From: Sabellastarte sp. h YS-2021
Lineage: Eukaryota > Annelida > Polychaeta > Sabellida > Sabellidae
Assembly (NCBI GenBank): GCA_964017235.1
Contig: OZ024927.1
Coordinates: 45,513,293 to 45,577,292, forward strand
Reading direction: 5' to 3'
Length of the DNA stretch: 64,000 nucleotides
Shown here: one piece after another, positions 10,293-21,577 of the stretch
Layout of the letters: every line of letters begins with the position of its first letter
Position numbering within the stretch: the stretch's first letter is position 1
Notes under the pieces: model-generated
Told to the model about the DNA's origin: nothing
The model's database searches: none
What the model saw: the letters and a program-made list of their open reading frames with translations, nothing else
Translations under genes and position numbers: made by a program

Positions 10293-10991
10293 TCAATTGT
10301 TCACTACATGTTGTGCCAATACAATGGGACCTAACTTAAAGATATTATCATTCTCCCAGCAAATGTCCTTCAAATAAAAATTTGTAAAGGTATTGTGGGA
10401 CCTCCAGTAACAGGAGCTCAAGACCTGCTCTAAGGAGATACCTCCTTTGAATGCAAGTGATGCAGCCATAGCTCTAACATCATGAGCTCTAACCTGAGTG
10501 ACCTGTTGATCAGTCATATCTGAAGACTGGTAGCAAGTATGAATGGTCTGTTTGATCCACTGGGAAATGGTTATTCTAGTGATATCCTTAGAATAACCCT
10601 CCCTAAGTGATATAAAGAGAAGGGCCTTGCCCTTTCTCATGGATTTGGTCTTGTCTAAGTAGACTTTGAGGGCCCTAACTGGACAAAGTGACTTGTCCTC
10701 CACCAGTGAACTGTCCAACATGGTAGTAAGAGCTGGTATCACTACTGGTTTAATGGATTCAGGGCCATCCGAAGCCAATTGGTTTTTGGCCAGGAATGCT
10801 GGAGAAGGAGAAACAGTGACCTCTGACCAATTTATCCTTGAAGAGACAGAAGAGTGAGTCCAAGCATGTATCTCACTCCTTCTTTTCCCTGAGGCTAAAG
10901 CCAACAGGAAAACTGTCTTGAAAGTTAGCCACTTTAAAGGAGCTTCAGATAAAGGCTCAAACGGAGGTTTTGTCAAACCTAGAAGGACCAA
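10293..10991 (-). CDS. DIRS tyrosine recombinase
   Basis: A 232-codon open stretch with no stop. Conserved tyrosine-recombinase residues are visible: the first arginine in SGKRRSEIHAW (about residue 37), a HxxR pair in RAHDVRAMAAS (about residue 169), and the nucleophile region CYWRSHNTFTNFYLKD (about residue 195, candidate Tyr in NFYLKD). Such enzymes integrate circular DIRS cDNA. The frame is open upstream to about 11031 (TWDLSLVLLG), so the listed start is only the first alternative start codon; the true N-terminus was lost in the deletion joining it to gag. The reading frame is intact, so activity in trans is conceivable. Confidence 0.85.
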   Translation of the reverse strand: MVLLGLTKPPFEPLSEAPLKWLTFKTVFLLALASGKRRSEIHAWTHSSVSSRINWSEVTVSPSPAFLAKNQLASDGPESIKPVVIPALTTMLDSSLVEDKSLCPVRALKVYLDKTKSMRKGKALLFISLREGYSKDITRITISQWIKQTIHTCYQSSDMTDQQVTQVRAHDVRAMAASLAFKGGISLEQVLSSCYWRSHNTFTNFYLKDICWENDNIFKLGPIVLAQHVVNN

Positions 10992-11016
10992 GGAGAGGTC
11001 CCATGTAGGTATGGAC

Positions 11017-12204
11017 CTATTTGTTACAAGCCAAAGTCATAGTTTGCTTCAACACTGTGTCTAAGGCAATTTCCAAAGAAGAGGTGACTGAAGCTTGGAG
11101 CTGAGAATACTTGACAATCAAATCTGCAGACTCCTTCACAGTATCCAGGTCACCTGAGCTCCTAATTTCAGTGGCCAACTCCTGAATCCTGTTATTCAGC
11201 TCTTCAATAGCCATTTTAAACTATACCACATGTCCAAGAATCTGCACATTTTCTCTGCAGACAGTTTCCTGAATAATATGTTGTTTTGAAGGAACAGATA
11301 TGAAGGCTTATAAAGTTTTCACTCTGGAAATATTGAAGTAAGAATCAGGCAACTTTGGAGCTTTCAAAGACGTGTCTTGAGGGGAAGTTGTATAATAAAT
11401 CATGTCTGGCCTCTCAAAGGCAAGAAAGTGACCTTAGGACAAGGATTCTGAGCTGGCCTTGTCCTTCAAGGTTGTACCAGAAGCTTTCCTGAATCTGTAA
11501 TCCCACATGGTTTGAATGTCCTGTACAGGGGGTAAGGCCAAATTCTGTTTTCTTACAACCTGCTTAGGAGGCTTCTTAGAAAAGGCAGAAGGAGCCACAA
11601 GGCACTCTACTTGTGGGACTTCAAGGTCAAGGAGACCTCTGATGGCATTTAACATTTCTACATATGAGGGGTCCAACTCCTGCTGATTTGAATCTCCCTC
11701 CCCCTGAGGAGATCTAGATCTGCGACGCTTCCTAGAAGGCAAGGAATCCTCATCTGAAAGTTCCCCTTCTGAGGCTTCAGGTCTTGATTGGGAGGCAGGG
11801 GCACACATACCCTGCTCCTGTGAAAAAACTGAATCTTTTTGAGATGAGGAAAGTTTATCTTTTCATTTGAATTCCTCATACTGGGAAGTCAGAGATGCCA
11901 ACTAGGAACTCATGTTCTTAATGAGATCCTGAAGAGAGGTATCAGGAGTGGAAGGATTGGATTGTGATGATTTGGAAGGAGTAGGTTCATCTAATAATGA
12001 ATCATCAAACTTCTCAGAAGACTTAGATTTCTTCTTATGAGGTACCTTCAAACTCCCAGCACAAATGGGACAATCTGCTTCCTTACCAGAAACGCATTTG
12101 TCTTTCCCTTTCTTCTCACCTCTGTATTTTATACACGCTTGGTGGTTATCCCAAGGCAGCATATCAGTTAAACACACCGAGCATTTTCTTTGTTTTTCAG
12201 CCAT
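11017..12204 (-). pseudogene. DIRS gag-like ORF1 with in-frame stops
   Basis: From the ATG at 12204 (MAEKQRKCSVC) one frame can be followed to 11017 through several stops (near 11902, 11860, 11434, 11300 and 11226). The N-terminus holds a Cys/His cluster, CSVCLTDMLPWDNHQAC, and then DCPIC, as in the gag fragment at 757-1394. The middle is acidic and basic by turns (SDEDSLPSRKRRRSRSP). A later part has VQDIQTMWDYRFRKASG and a helical tail (MAIEELNNRIQELATEI). All pieces share one frame, so the decay is by point mutation. The frame meets the recombinase at the deletion joint. Confidence 0.75.
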
Positions 12205-12244
12205 GATAAACTGTGAAGCGCCAAAAGAACGTGTGTGCACTTGG

Positions 12245-12420
12245 CGGTCAAAATAAGAATGGCAACTTACAGAGGATCTATAACCTCCAGCAGGTGCCCG
12301 CTGGGGTTTACATGTGTAAAATAAAAAATGGCAAGACACATTGTCTGTGTCCTTGACCGAACGGTAGGTCACGTAAGCATTTGTTGAGACTATGTAAGTA
12401 TGTTTTTATGCAATAAAAAC
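12245..12420. repeat. DIRS terminal inverted repeat (5' end of element)
   Basis: Inverted partner of 9477-9660, running from 'ggcaacttacagaggatc' to 'cttgaccgaacggtaggtc' and 'gcatttgttga'. It lies just upstream of the gag start, so it should hold the element's promoter. Confidence 0.9.
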
Positions 12421-14560
12421 TTCAAATTCACGCACTTGTACAACTCATTAATATTCATGTATGCATATTAACTATAATGATAATTAAGGTCAGGGATTTC
12501 CAAGGGGTTTCTTGACAATAGAAATGCTGCTTGAAGATGAAGTACGTACATTACATAAAACGTCAATTTAGCTGAAGATCAAATACCCCAACAGAGAAAT
12601 ATATGGAGCGAAACCTCCCACATAATGGAGTGAAACCTCCTGAATTCATTAAGTCAATCACCCAGTACCACAACTTATATTGGGATCAACAATATGAAAG
12701 ATTTGTTACAAGATGATCAATTTCATCTATCGAACCAAAATTTGTACACATAATTTATATTAGTTGTACTTTTATAAACTGGATGGTTTATTTCTGTATT
12801 GACTCTATTGAGGTAATATTTTAGTGTTTATTTCAGAAAATGTGAAAATATATCTACATGGAACATATTGCACGAGTGTTTTTGTGGAATATATTCAAGA
12901 AAAGGGTGTATGTTTATTTGCAAATTCAAATGAAGATTGCTATGCGCAGTAAAGCTGTCAAAGCTGACCGATCGACTCAATGAGCATATTGAGTCATTGA
13001 CATTACGATTATCTACTATACAGTATGTATGGTGATCCATGGGGTTTTCATGCTATTAACCTGGCTGATTTCCGTAAGTACTCTCACGAACTAATTTCAA
13101 ATATATAACGTATTTAACAAATAGAAATTGGTATATATTTTGAAGCTGCAGAACAGAAACAAATAGTTTTAGTTTTAAAACATATTTTAAAGCCAAAAGT
13201 ATTATGAGAATAATTGAGAGATAAAAATATTACCTGTGGAGTTTTCGTGTTACATGTTAGTTAATTTACAGGTCCTCGAGCTGGATTGTATCATTCAAAA
13301 ATATTGCTCATCAAAATGTAATTTATATAAATTAATATACTATCCGAATGGCATATGGAATCATGTGACAACAGCAATAATACAATTTTCTTATTTAAGT
13401 TGAAATGAAATTCAATGTGTCAATTTAAGCAGCACTAAAAAATCGTTTTGTTTTTTTTCGTTGACACATGTCAACAGCAATAATACAATTTTCTTATTTA
13501 AGTTGAAATGATTTCAGAATATTACAGTATAATTTATATTCAAACCCACAGAAAACGAGATGCATGAAAACACCATTGACACGAAAATACAACTGACCAT
13601 TTTAAGTAGACCGATTAATCTGTCTCTCAGCCAATTTTTAAAAGATTGATGTATTGGCGAGAGACAGATGGCATTAGTATGCAAAAAACATAAACGTCAT
13701 GAAGGGCAACAAGTGGCACACATCCTGACATTAAACATGTACTAGGCTACCACCTTGAGTAACAAGGATGTGCCCCGCATTAAAAGAAATAAACTTTTTG
13801 CATAGTTAATGGATATATTTACCAAAATATATTTCACTTGACAAATTTTATCATTGTTTATACAAACAGGAAGTGCAGAAAAAGTGTCTATATTGCTGCA
13901 AACACAGAAAATTGTGTTCCTGCATATAAATGCTTTCTACTGTTAATACATATAAGTGCATATTTTAAAGTTTAAAGGGACGGTAATTTTCAGATATTGA
14001 AGTTTTTTGTGTAGCGAGGAACTCTGTCCCAAAATGCCATCCATCAGTTTTAAAAAGGCATATTTTGGGACAGAAAACTCGGTCTAATTTTAAGGGCTTT
14101 TAATAAACTGAGAAATAAGTTGGGAAATAACAAGTTAAAAGCTATACTGTAGGGTTTTGAAAAACTTAGACTATTATTTCTTTCAAAAGTGTACCAAATG
14201 TGTAATGTTATGGACGCAAACCGCTTACTTTCGTATCTCCTTGAGCAGTTGCTGTTGCTAAATATTTCGGCAAGGGAGCAGCCATTTTTAAACAAATGAA
14301 GTTACAACGAAGTCCGCAAGATGGAGTACGTGCACGTAAACATGCTTGGTCTGGATCCCCAAATATTTCAATTTCGGTCTTCACATTAAATACGTTTGTA
14401 AAATTTTTGGCAATATCTTCAGGCTTATGTTAGAGATACGTAAACCAAATAATTCGTTAAGATTTTGAAAAAAAATGACAGAATGGTCGAACAGTTCTTT
14501 CTTTTCTTTTAACTGCCACTAATGTCTATTGGGTAATACCCTACTAATAAAGGTACACAA
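12421..14560. other. gene-free AT-rich region
   Basis: No coding sequence with family features was found. A 40-bp direct repeat ('caacagcaataatacaattt', continuing to 'agttgaaatga') occurs at about 13371 and 13473, separated by 102 bp. The ORF near 14050-14295 on the minus strand has no recognisable domain. Confidence 0.5.
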
Positions 14561-14569
14561 GAGGGCCTC

Positions 14570-14760
14570 AGTGGCTTAGTAAGTTTGGCATCTAATCACA
14601 TGCAAAGTTAGGGCTTTACTTCCCATTCAACAACCAGGGTCATATTGGGACAGGTCTTCAGCATTGCCACATGTGGAAGTCAAACCCACACAAAGGTGAC
14701 TGTCTGTGGTTAGATGCCAAACTTGCTAACCGCTATGACCATTCAGGACCTTGCCAAACC
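14570..14760. repeat. inverted pair of tRNA-like SINE heads
   Basis: On the plus strand, 'tggcttagtaag' (near 14572) fits a pol III A box. On the minus strand, 'tagcggttagcaag' (near 14745) and 'gggtttgacttcc' (near 14690) fit A and B boxes. The two heads share 'agtttggcatctaa' in opposite orientation, making a 190-bp imperfect palindrome. Neither folds as a complete tRNA. Confidence 0.45.
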
Positions 14761-15058
14761 ATGTCTGTACACAGCTCAGAAGTGTAGAATGGTCATGATC
14801 AATGGTGTCAAAGCTGCTAAATAAACCAGAAGAACCAGTGGCGAAGCTTCTCCGTTAGATAAAGAAACATGCATCTCATTCTTTAGACATTAGCATGGTT
14901 TGAGTTACTAGTCTTGTAGGCAGATTGATTCTTATTATCTAGTCCATTTGAAATTGTGATCAATTACCTTAGATGCAACAACTCTTTCAACTAGTAAAAC
15001 AGAAGGGAAGGGTGGTATTCCAGGAGTGTGAATAAAAAGACCAAAATATGCATAATTT
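14761..15058. other. unassigned spacer
   Basis: No gene or clear repeat seen; it separates the SINE-like palindrome from the Penelope fragment. Confidence 0.35.
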
Positions 15059-15346
15059 TCAAATAAATTGATTTATGCCTATTGGGTGGATTGCTCCAAT
15101 ATTCCACATCCACCACTGCTCACGCCTCCTTCTGTGGGCTGTAGATGGAGTGTTATATTTGGGAGTGCACCATTCTAATATAGAAAACTGCATATCCTTA
15201 GCTGAGTGCCCTTTTCCAGTAAAATATTTGGTAAAAGGAGTCACTCTACTATCCTTTGGTTTATTTACTATGAGTTTGTGTTCATAGATTCGTGCTCTGA
15301 ACGCCCTTCCTGTCTCACCTACATAATATTTACATGTGATGTTCAC
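15059..15346 (-). pseudogene. Penelope-like element GIY-YIG endonuclease fragment
   Basis: A 95-codon frame fits the C-terminal GIY-YIG nuclease of Penelope-like elements: YYVGETGRAFRARIYEH (catalytic Tyr/Arg region near residues 7-23), then FTGKGHSAKDMQFSILEW, then RRRREQWWMWNIGAIHPIGIN (the Glu-containing helix and the terminal hydrophobic/Pro-Gly-Ile-Asn motif). The telomerase-like RT that should precede it (towards higher coordinates) is absent; unrelated sequence starts at 15347. It is a 5'-truncated copy or an isolated nuclease relic. The catalytic-looking residues are kept. Confidence 0.8.
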
Positions 15347-16050
15347 TTAAGCACCGGATATAGTTGCCTCACATGTCCTAAGACATATAAGTGCAGAGAA
15401 GACATGATAAAACATAGCAAGAAATGCCTGAAAGATAAGCTGAATGAAGGATGTGAAGAAAATCAGCCCCCCTTGGACCACCCCCCTACTAGTAGAGGTC
15501 CCCCATAACACCCCATCGAATGCAATCACTGATGTTATACAGGATTTGACAGTCAGTGATAGTGAAGATGAAGAAATTCCATTCTATTGGAAATACAGTG
15601 TCTAGGCAAACCAACACAGATATTAGTAACATCAGCACTTGTGATAAATCCACAAATACTGAGCCTCTTATAGCTATATTCCCTGATGAGATTATAGAGT
15701 TAGGAGAAAAATTGTCACTTTTAACTTTTGACAAAACTTTAAACATATTTGTGGACACACTTAATAGTGACCAACATCAGTTACTCCACATGTCGTGTTT
15801 GGACTTTCATTCAACTCTGGAAGACCCACAGCCATCCACATCCACAAACAGCCATCACAGCAGTGCAGTGTCCACTATGTAAACTACATCAGCCCCCACA
15901 CTAAATGTAGACATCAAGGAAGCTGCCACATCAGAGGAGTTCACCTTAGAACAGATGTGTAGTCGTAAACCCACACACCCAAACCTCTTTGTGCCACCAC
16001 AAAAAAGGCAGATAATAGGTTCACATCTCCTCAAAATATGGAAAGACTGC
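15347..16050 (+). pseudogene. decayed ORF with C2HC zinc finger and acidic region
   Basis: Plus-strand pieces in shifting frames. The first (to 15505) has YSCLTCPKTYKCREDMIKHS followed by KKC, a C-x2-C...H-x3-C zinc finger. Next come an acidic run (VSDSEDEEIPFYW, about 15550-15590) and a frame from 15556 to 15882 with STNTEPLIAIFPDEIIELG and STLEDPQPSTSTNSHH. A further piece has EEFTLEQMCSRKPTHPNLF (to about 16050). I do not recognise the family. It directly abuts the Penelope nuclease in opposite orientation and could be a mobile-element accessory gene or a decayed host gene. Confidence 0.4.
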
Positions 16051-16583
16051 TAAAAATATAGTTAACAAAATGAATCATTAATTTTATTTTTTACTAATAT
16101 TATATATTTTCACTAATTATTTATTATCAGAAAGGGAAAAAAATAATGGCACCACAACTTATATAACACTATTATTCACATCTCAACGTAAATACACACA
16201 TATTTAGTCACATTTATTCACACTGGTACTAACTACATCACAAGTTTTGCATCAGTATTTATTGAATGTAAAAATAGTATCACATCCATATAAAAGATAA
16301 ATTTATAAATAAAAAAGCAATAGTATAAATAAATAAAACTATTTCTTAAATAATTTGTCTTTTTATATATGTCTTTACTATAACTGCCTTATATATTGGT
16401 TTGTGTGACTACTTCATTTATAATTATTGACACTTTATTTACTAAAGTTTATCATTAAAGTATGTATACCAAATATACATTGAACTTTTGTATCTTTTCC
16501 TATCATAAGCATAAACTCCACATACGGTGTAATTTAAATATCTATCAGTCCACATTTAGGATCATACAACATGAATAAGATAC
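16051..16583. other. AT-rich spacer
   Basis: Very AT-rich, without ORFs of interest. Its end at 16571-16583 (ATGAATAAGATAC) matches 25635-25647 and is the candidate target-site duplication of the adjacent L1-like element. Confidence 0.4.
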
Positions 16584-18099
16584 ATGGTGTGACCTAAATG
16601 TCATCTAAATGTCATGGTGTGACCTAAATTTGACCTTTAACTTCGCTGTAGTGACCTTGACCAAAAAAAATCTCTTCTGAGCTATTTATCTGAATCCGGG
16701 CCCTGGTTTTTTGCCTTTGGCCTTGCTCTGGTGACCTTGACCATTGAAATCTTTTCCAGACAATATCTCAGAAAGCGTAAAGTGTAGGTAGTTGACACTT
16801 TGTAGAGACTTGTTTTGGGGGTTGTATTGTGCAACATCTTGGTGTGATCTTGATTTGATATGTCAAAATGACCATGAAAATCTTGTCCGAGCCATGTCTT
16901 CGATTCCATAAAATGTAGATTGAATGCTGAATTTATTAATCTTGTATACTGTCAATACATGCTTGTACTATTTTTGTAAATGTTTACTCTTCTGTTTATT
17001 TGTTTATATGACACTTGGTATGGACATTGGTTGGGGTTTGTAAGTGTACATCATCATGGTGTGACCTATAAATTTTGCTCTGCCAAAGTTTGTTCATCTT
17101 CCATGCTAGAGACATGTTTTCTCTCATGGCGGAGATGTGTGGATTGCTGTAATTGATTATTGTATGTATTTTTGTATATGTGTGCTATTTCTGTTGACAG
17201 CTACTACAGCTTCATAGTTTTAGTTTTACTTATTGGTGCTGTCATCTTGCTGATGAATTATCTTGTTTTAATACTTTATTATTACATACATTTTCTTTCT
17301 TTGGGGTGTTGTTTTCTCTACTTGGATAATATTTGGACCTTTATAAAAGTGACATTGCATTGGGAGTGTCCCGGTCATTGTTCTATTTTCACTATTTCTA
17401 TATCTCATGATGTTGAAAAGTATTTCCTCAGGTTGTGTAATTTGGTCATCTCCTATGTTATTTTTTTAATAATGTACAAAGATACAGAATTGTGTATATT
17501 TTGCGAGCCCTCACATGAAGAGCTTTGCTTTCATGTTACATAATGTTCTGCAATTAGAAATGTGTTTAATGGCAAGTGTTTTGTGTTTAATCAGTTAGTT
17601 ATTTAAATGATAAATGGAAGGAATGAGATGGATCATTAGTCTTTTAACTTCTGAAGTACAATGAGATATTGCACTAGCTGAGCATAAATATACAATACTA
17701 TAAAGTAACTTAGGCAATTTTTTTTCTAAAACTTATTTTCTTTGGATATCTAGATTTAGAAAGTAATTGTTGTCCTGTGGAATAATATAGTTAAGTGATT
17801 GGATGCTGAATTTATTAATCTTGTATACTCTCAATTCATGCTTGTACTATTTTCATAAATGTTTACTGTTCTGTTTATTTGGTTTTATGTTTTCTATTTT
17901 GAGCTGAAAATAGCCATTCTGTTCATGAAATCTCTGTCTTTACTCTTTAATTGTACTTTAATACAAAATTCTGAAGAATTGTGTCAATGCAAGGGAAAAT
18001 ATTTGAGTACTCCTAGTAGTCCATATGATGCAATTAGACACCAAAAATCAGCCAATCTATCAATGGGAAACTGCCAGCAGGGATTGTTAAAAGGAATAC
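16584..18099 (+). repeat. repeat-rich leader of the L1-like copy
   Basis: The first 330 bp carry degenerate 'gaccttgacca' units related to 35230-36240. The stretch 17205-17460 resembles 36620-36860 ('ttgttttaatacttta', 'tattttctctactt', 'ctatatctcatg'). A direct repeat of about 80 bp ('gctgaatttattaatcttgt', then 'catgcttgtactatttt') occurs near 16925 and 17805. No ORF1 is found. Confidence 0.55.
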
Positions 18100-18775
18100 A
18101 TGACTGGTATATTAACTAATATAAAGGTGTTATCCGCTAACTGTTGGGGACTTCGAACATACGAGAAGAGAGTCAACATTTTGACATATTTAAAGGAAAC
18201 TAATGCATCTATCATTTGTCTCCAAGACACTCATTTAATGGAAAATGATTTACCATCTGTTAAACAAATTTGGCATGAATGCTACCTTCATGGTTATTCA
18301 AATAACTCTCGTGGAGTTTCAATTCTTCTAATAATAATTTTGAATATGAGGTGCTTGAGATAAACAGAGAGGGTAATATGTTCCATTTATTGATATCTTG
18401 CAGTTCAGTAAAAATCAATATTATAAATATTTATGCACCAAATCCAGACAGCCCTGAATTTTTTAATGAAATACAAAAGATAACTCAAAATAACAAGGCA
18501 GACTACAATATTATTTGCGTTGATTTTACTTTGGTTCTTGATCCCACTAAAGATTGCAAAAACTATACCAGTGTGAACAATCCAAGAGCTCGTAATAAAG
18601 TTATAGAAATGATTGATGAATGCAATCTTGTCGATGCCTATTGATATTTTAATCCAGAAAGTATACGTTTTTCATAGAGAAATAGAAATCCCATCAAGCA
18701 GGCACGACTAGATTATTTCTTAATAAGTGATTCAATGACAGACATTATTGACAGGTATGAGATACGAAGTAGCTA
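18100..18775 (+). pseudogene. L1-like endonuclease, 5' part of ORF2
   Basis: Two frames joined by a frameshift near 18350. The first has VLSANCWGLRTYEKRV and IICLQDTHLMEND (residues of the APE-like nuclease active site). The second has INIINIYAPNPDSPEFF, DYNIICVDFTLVLDPT (the usual GDFN reads VDFT) and CKNYTSVNNPRARNKVIEM. A stop near 18642 is followed by NPIKQARLDYFLISDS in the same region. Sequence identity with the copy at 45069 is obvious by eye. The domain is interrupted at 18775 by a MITE and resumes at 19537 with YRSDHSIVEI. Confidence 0.85.
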
Positions 18776-19536
18776 CCCAGGAAACATTTTAAATGTTTAT
18801 AAACATTTATAAACCCACAAGGGAAACGTTTAGATAAGGTTTAAATAAGGTTTAAAATGAAATACTTGCAAACATTTATATAAACACTTTTAAACATTTC
18901 TAAACCATATGTCTAAAGGTTTATCAATGTTTATAAACGTTTAAAAACCCATTAGAGAAAGGTTTAGATAAGGTTGAAATAAGGTTTAAAATGAAATACT
19001 TACAAAGGTTTATGTCTAAATGTTTATCAATGTTTATAAATGTTTTACAAACATTTCATGTTTACAAATGTTAATAAACGTTTTAAAACCCCAAAAAGTA
19101 CGATAATACATTCATGGATAAAACATAGATAGTCTTTTTAATTAAGATAAATCTGACATAAAAACAAAATACTCTTTATCAAATATCAGTTCCTTTAAAG
19201 CTATAACATAACCTCATACTAAAATAGTAGTGCATTCTGACAGATTGATCACATAAAGTGAGATATAAAAGGATATACTTACCAAAGATGTCTCCTCAAT
19301 TCAAAAATAAAATGGCGTTATGGCTATGATGACATCAGCATCCAAATTCAAAACGAGGTCAGTTTACAACTAAACCTTTAAAAACATTTACTAAATGTTT
19401 ATAAATGGTTTATATTGCCGACAAACGCCATCTAAACCACTAAACCAAAAATTGATGAAAAATTTAGTTTATTTCAGGTTTACAAAATGTTTTTAAGGTT
19501 TATAAACATTTTTAAACATTTAGAATGTTTGCTGGG
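18776..19536. mobile_element. 761-bp MITE with TA duplication and CCCAGCAAAC ends
   Basis: TA at 18774-18775 and 19537-19538 flanks the insertion. Ends are CCCAGGAAACATTTTAAATG and, on the reverse complement, CCCAGCAAACATTCTAAATG. Removing the insert and one TA restores 'agctatagatcgg', encoding the conserved SYRSDH of the L1 endonuclease, so the boundaries are exact. The interior is full of 'tttataaac' palindromic units. No transposase. A TA duplication fits a Tc1/mariner-type transposase in trans. Confidence 0.85.
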
Positions 19537-21577
19537 TATAGATCGGATCACTCAATTGTTGAAATACATATTGTAATAAGTAAGTTTAAAATTGGAAAGG
19601 GGATATGGAAATTCAATAAGAGTCTGCTCAAAGATTATTTAGAATTAGTTAATAAAATAATTCAAGAAGAAAAAAGTAAGTATGCACTACCAGTATATTT
19701 AGCTGAATATGTAAAAAATGAAAATGAAAACATTAAATTTAATATAGATGATGATGACTTTTTGGAGATGATCTTCCTTTGAATTAGAGGTGAAACAATT
19801 TGAAAAAGGAAACCCATATGGAAGAAAAATCTTTGGTAGTTGACATTGAAAATCTTGAAAGTTTGTCAGATAAGCAAAATTACACTAGTATACTAGAGGA
19901 CAAGAAGTTGGAATTGGAAAATTTAAGAAAAAATAAGATTAAAGGCCACATAACAAGATTGTGAATTCAGTGGTTGAAGGATGGTGAAAAACCAACCTCT
20001 TTTTTTGTAATTTGGAAAATAAGAATTGTGTTGAAAAAACAGTAAGAAAATTGGAATTAAATAATGGTTCACAGATTACAAATCAGAAAGATATTTTAAG
20101 AAATGGGTAACTTTTATAATTCGCTATTTAAAAATAGGGATCAATATACACAAAAATATCAGTTAAACAATTTTTTGAATAACTCTAAGGAGAAAAGAAT
20201 TTGTGACTCTCAATTAGGAAATAAAATTACAGCTGATGAATTAAGTAGTCCACTTAAAATATGAAAAACAATAAGTCACCTGGAATTGATGGGATTTCTG
20301 CTGAATTTTTGGAAGTATTTTGTGGTCAGTTAAAATTTTTTGTCCAGAATGCTATAAACTGCAGCTATGAAAAAGATCAGCTGTCAGTCTCACTCAGAAA
20401 GAGCATCATAACCTGTTTGCCAAAAGGTAATAAGGATAGAAAATTTATCAAAAATTGGCATCCAATTTCTCTTTTTTTTGTGTGGTATACAAGTTGGACT
20501 CTTCAGTAATTGCTGCTAGACTAAAACCCCATTTGGAACATATCATTTCTTCAAGTCAGTCACGCTTTCTAAAGGGCAGACACATGGGTGAATGTACAAG
20601 ACTTATATATGATATTATGTATCACACAGAAAAAAGAATATTCCTGGTCTACTCATGTTAATTGATTTCAAGACTCTGTATCATGGAAATGTCTGTATAA
20701 AACTTTGAACTACTTTGGCTTTGATGAAAAATTTATCAGTTGGATACAGTTGTTCAATACAAATGTAAATGCTTATGTACTTCAATCTGGCTTTTTGTCA
20801 AATCCAATTGCAATACAAAGAGGATGTAGGCAAGGGGATCCTATAGCACCTTATCTGTTTCTAATTGTAGTTGAGATACTAACCCTATTTATTGAAAATG
20901 AGCCAAAAATTAAGGGATTCAAATTGGAAAGACTATGTTAAAGTTAACCCAGTATGCGGATGACACCACTATTAAACTGGATGGAACCACAAGCTCCCTG
21001 CAGGCAACCTTAAATATATTAGAAATCTTCGGAAGTTTATCAGGTTTGAATGTAAATTGTGACAAATCAAAACTCATATGGATTGGAAGTAAAAAAGACT
21101 CCAAAGAAAAACTAAATGTGACATCTAAGCTGCACTGGGGGGACTCTCAGTTTACACTATTGGAATTAGAAATTTCAACCAATTTATCAAATATTCCACA
21201 AATAAATTATAGTAAAGCAATTTAAAAGGCTAAACATGTTCTAAACTCCTGGAGATTTAGATATTTGACACCATTTGGATAAATAACAATCCTGAAAACA
21301 TTAATTTTGTCACAATTTAATCATCTGTTTACATCAGTTGTTATTGAAAAAAAAATTCTGGTAGAAATTAACAAGATATTTTATGAATACCTTTGGAATG
21401 GTAAACCAGATAAAATAAGTAGAAATGATGTCTGTCATAGCTACCATGCAGGTGAACTGAAAATGATCAATATTTACAACTTTGAGAAATGCTTAAAACT
21501 ATCTTGGTTGAAATATATATCAAATGAAACTAAACCCTGGATTCAGTTACTTAAGCACACAGTAGGAAATCTAAGTA
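19537..21577 (+). pseudogene. L1-like reverse transcriptase, multiply broken
   Basis: End of endonuclease YRSDHSIVEI (19540), linker GKGIWKFNKSLL, then RT pieces: NNKSPGIDGISAEFLEVF (20261), RKSIITCLPKGNKDRKF, SQSRFLKGRHMGECTRLIYD (20455-20661), a deletion in the region that should hold the first catalytic aspartate (DFEKAFD), then AIQRGCRQGDPIAPYLFLI (20705-20941), LTQYADDTTIKLDGTT (20941, the catalytic ADD box kept), GLNVNCDKSKLIWIGS, and thumb YEYLWNGKPDKISRNDV (21307-21577). At least six frameshifts or stops. The frame is cut at 21577 by an insertion. Confidence 0.85.

Larger units (their letters stand above)
9477..12420 (-). mobile_element. DIRS-type retrotransposon, internally deleted
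   Basis: The element has inverted terminal repeats (9477-9660 and 12245-12420), an internal complementary region (9714-9826), a gag relic and a tyrosine recombinase, all in minus orientation. The order (ITR, gag, recombinase, ICR, ITR) is that of DIRS elements, but RT, RNase H and methyltransferase are absent. The gag frame meets the recombinase at about 11017-11031, the apparent deletion joint. At under 3 kb it is about half the usual length. No flanking target duplication is seen, as expected for recombinase-mediated insertion. Confidence 0.85.

Noticed and set aside
17160..17543. 127-codon hydrophobic ORF resembling a membrane protein
   Set aside because: T-rich sequence reads as Leu/Phe/Tyr; the region is non-coding repeat shared with 36.6-36.9 kb.
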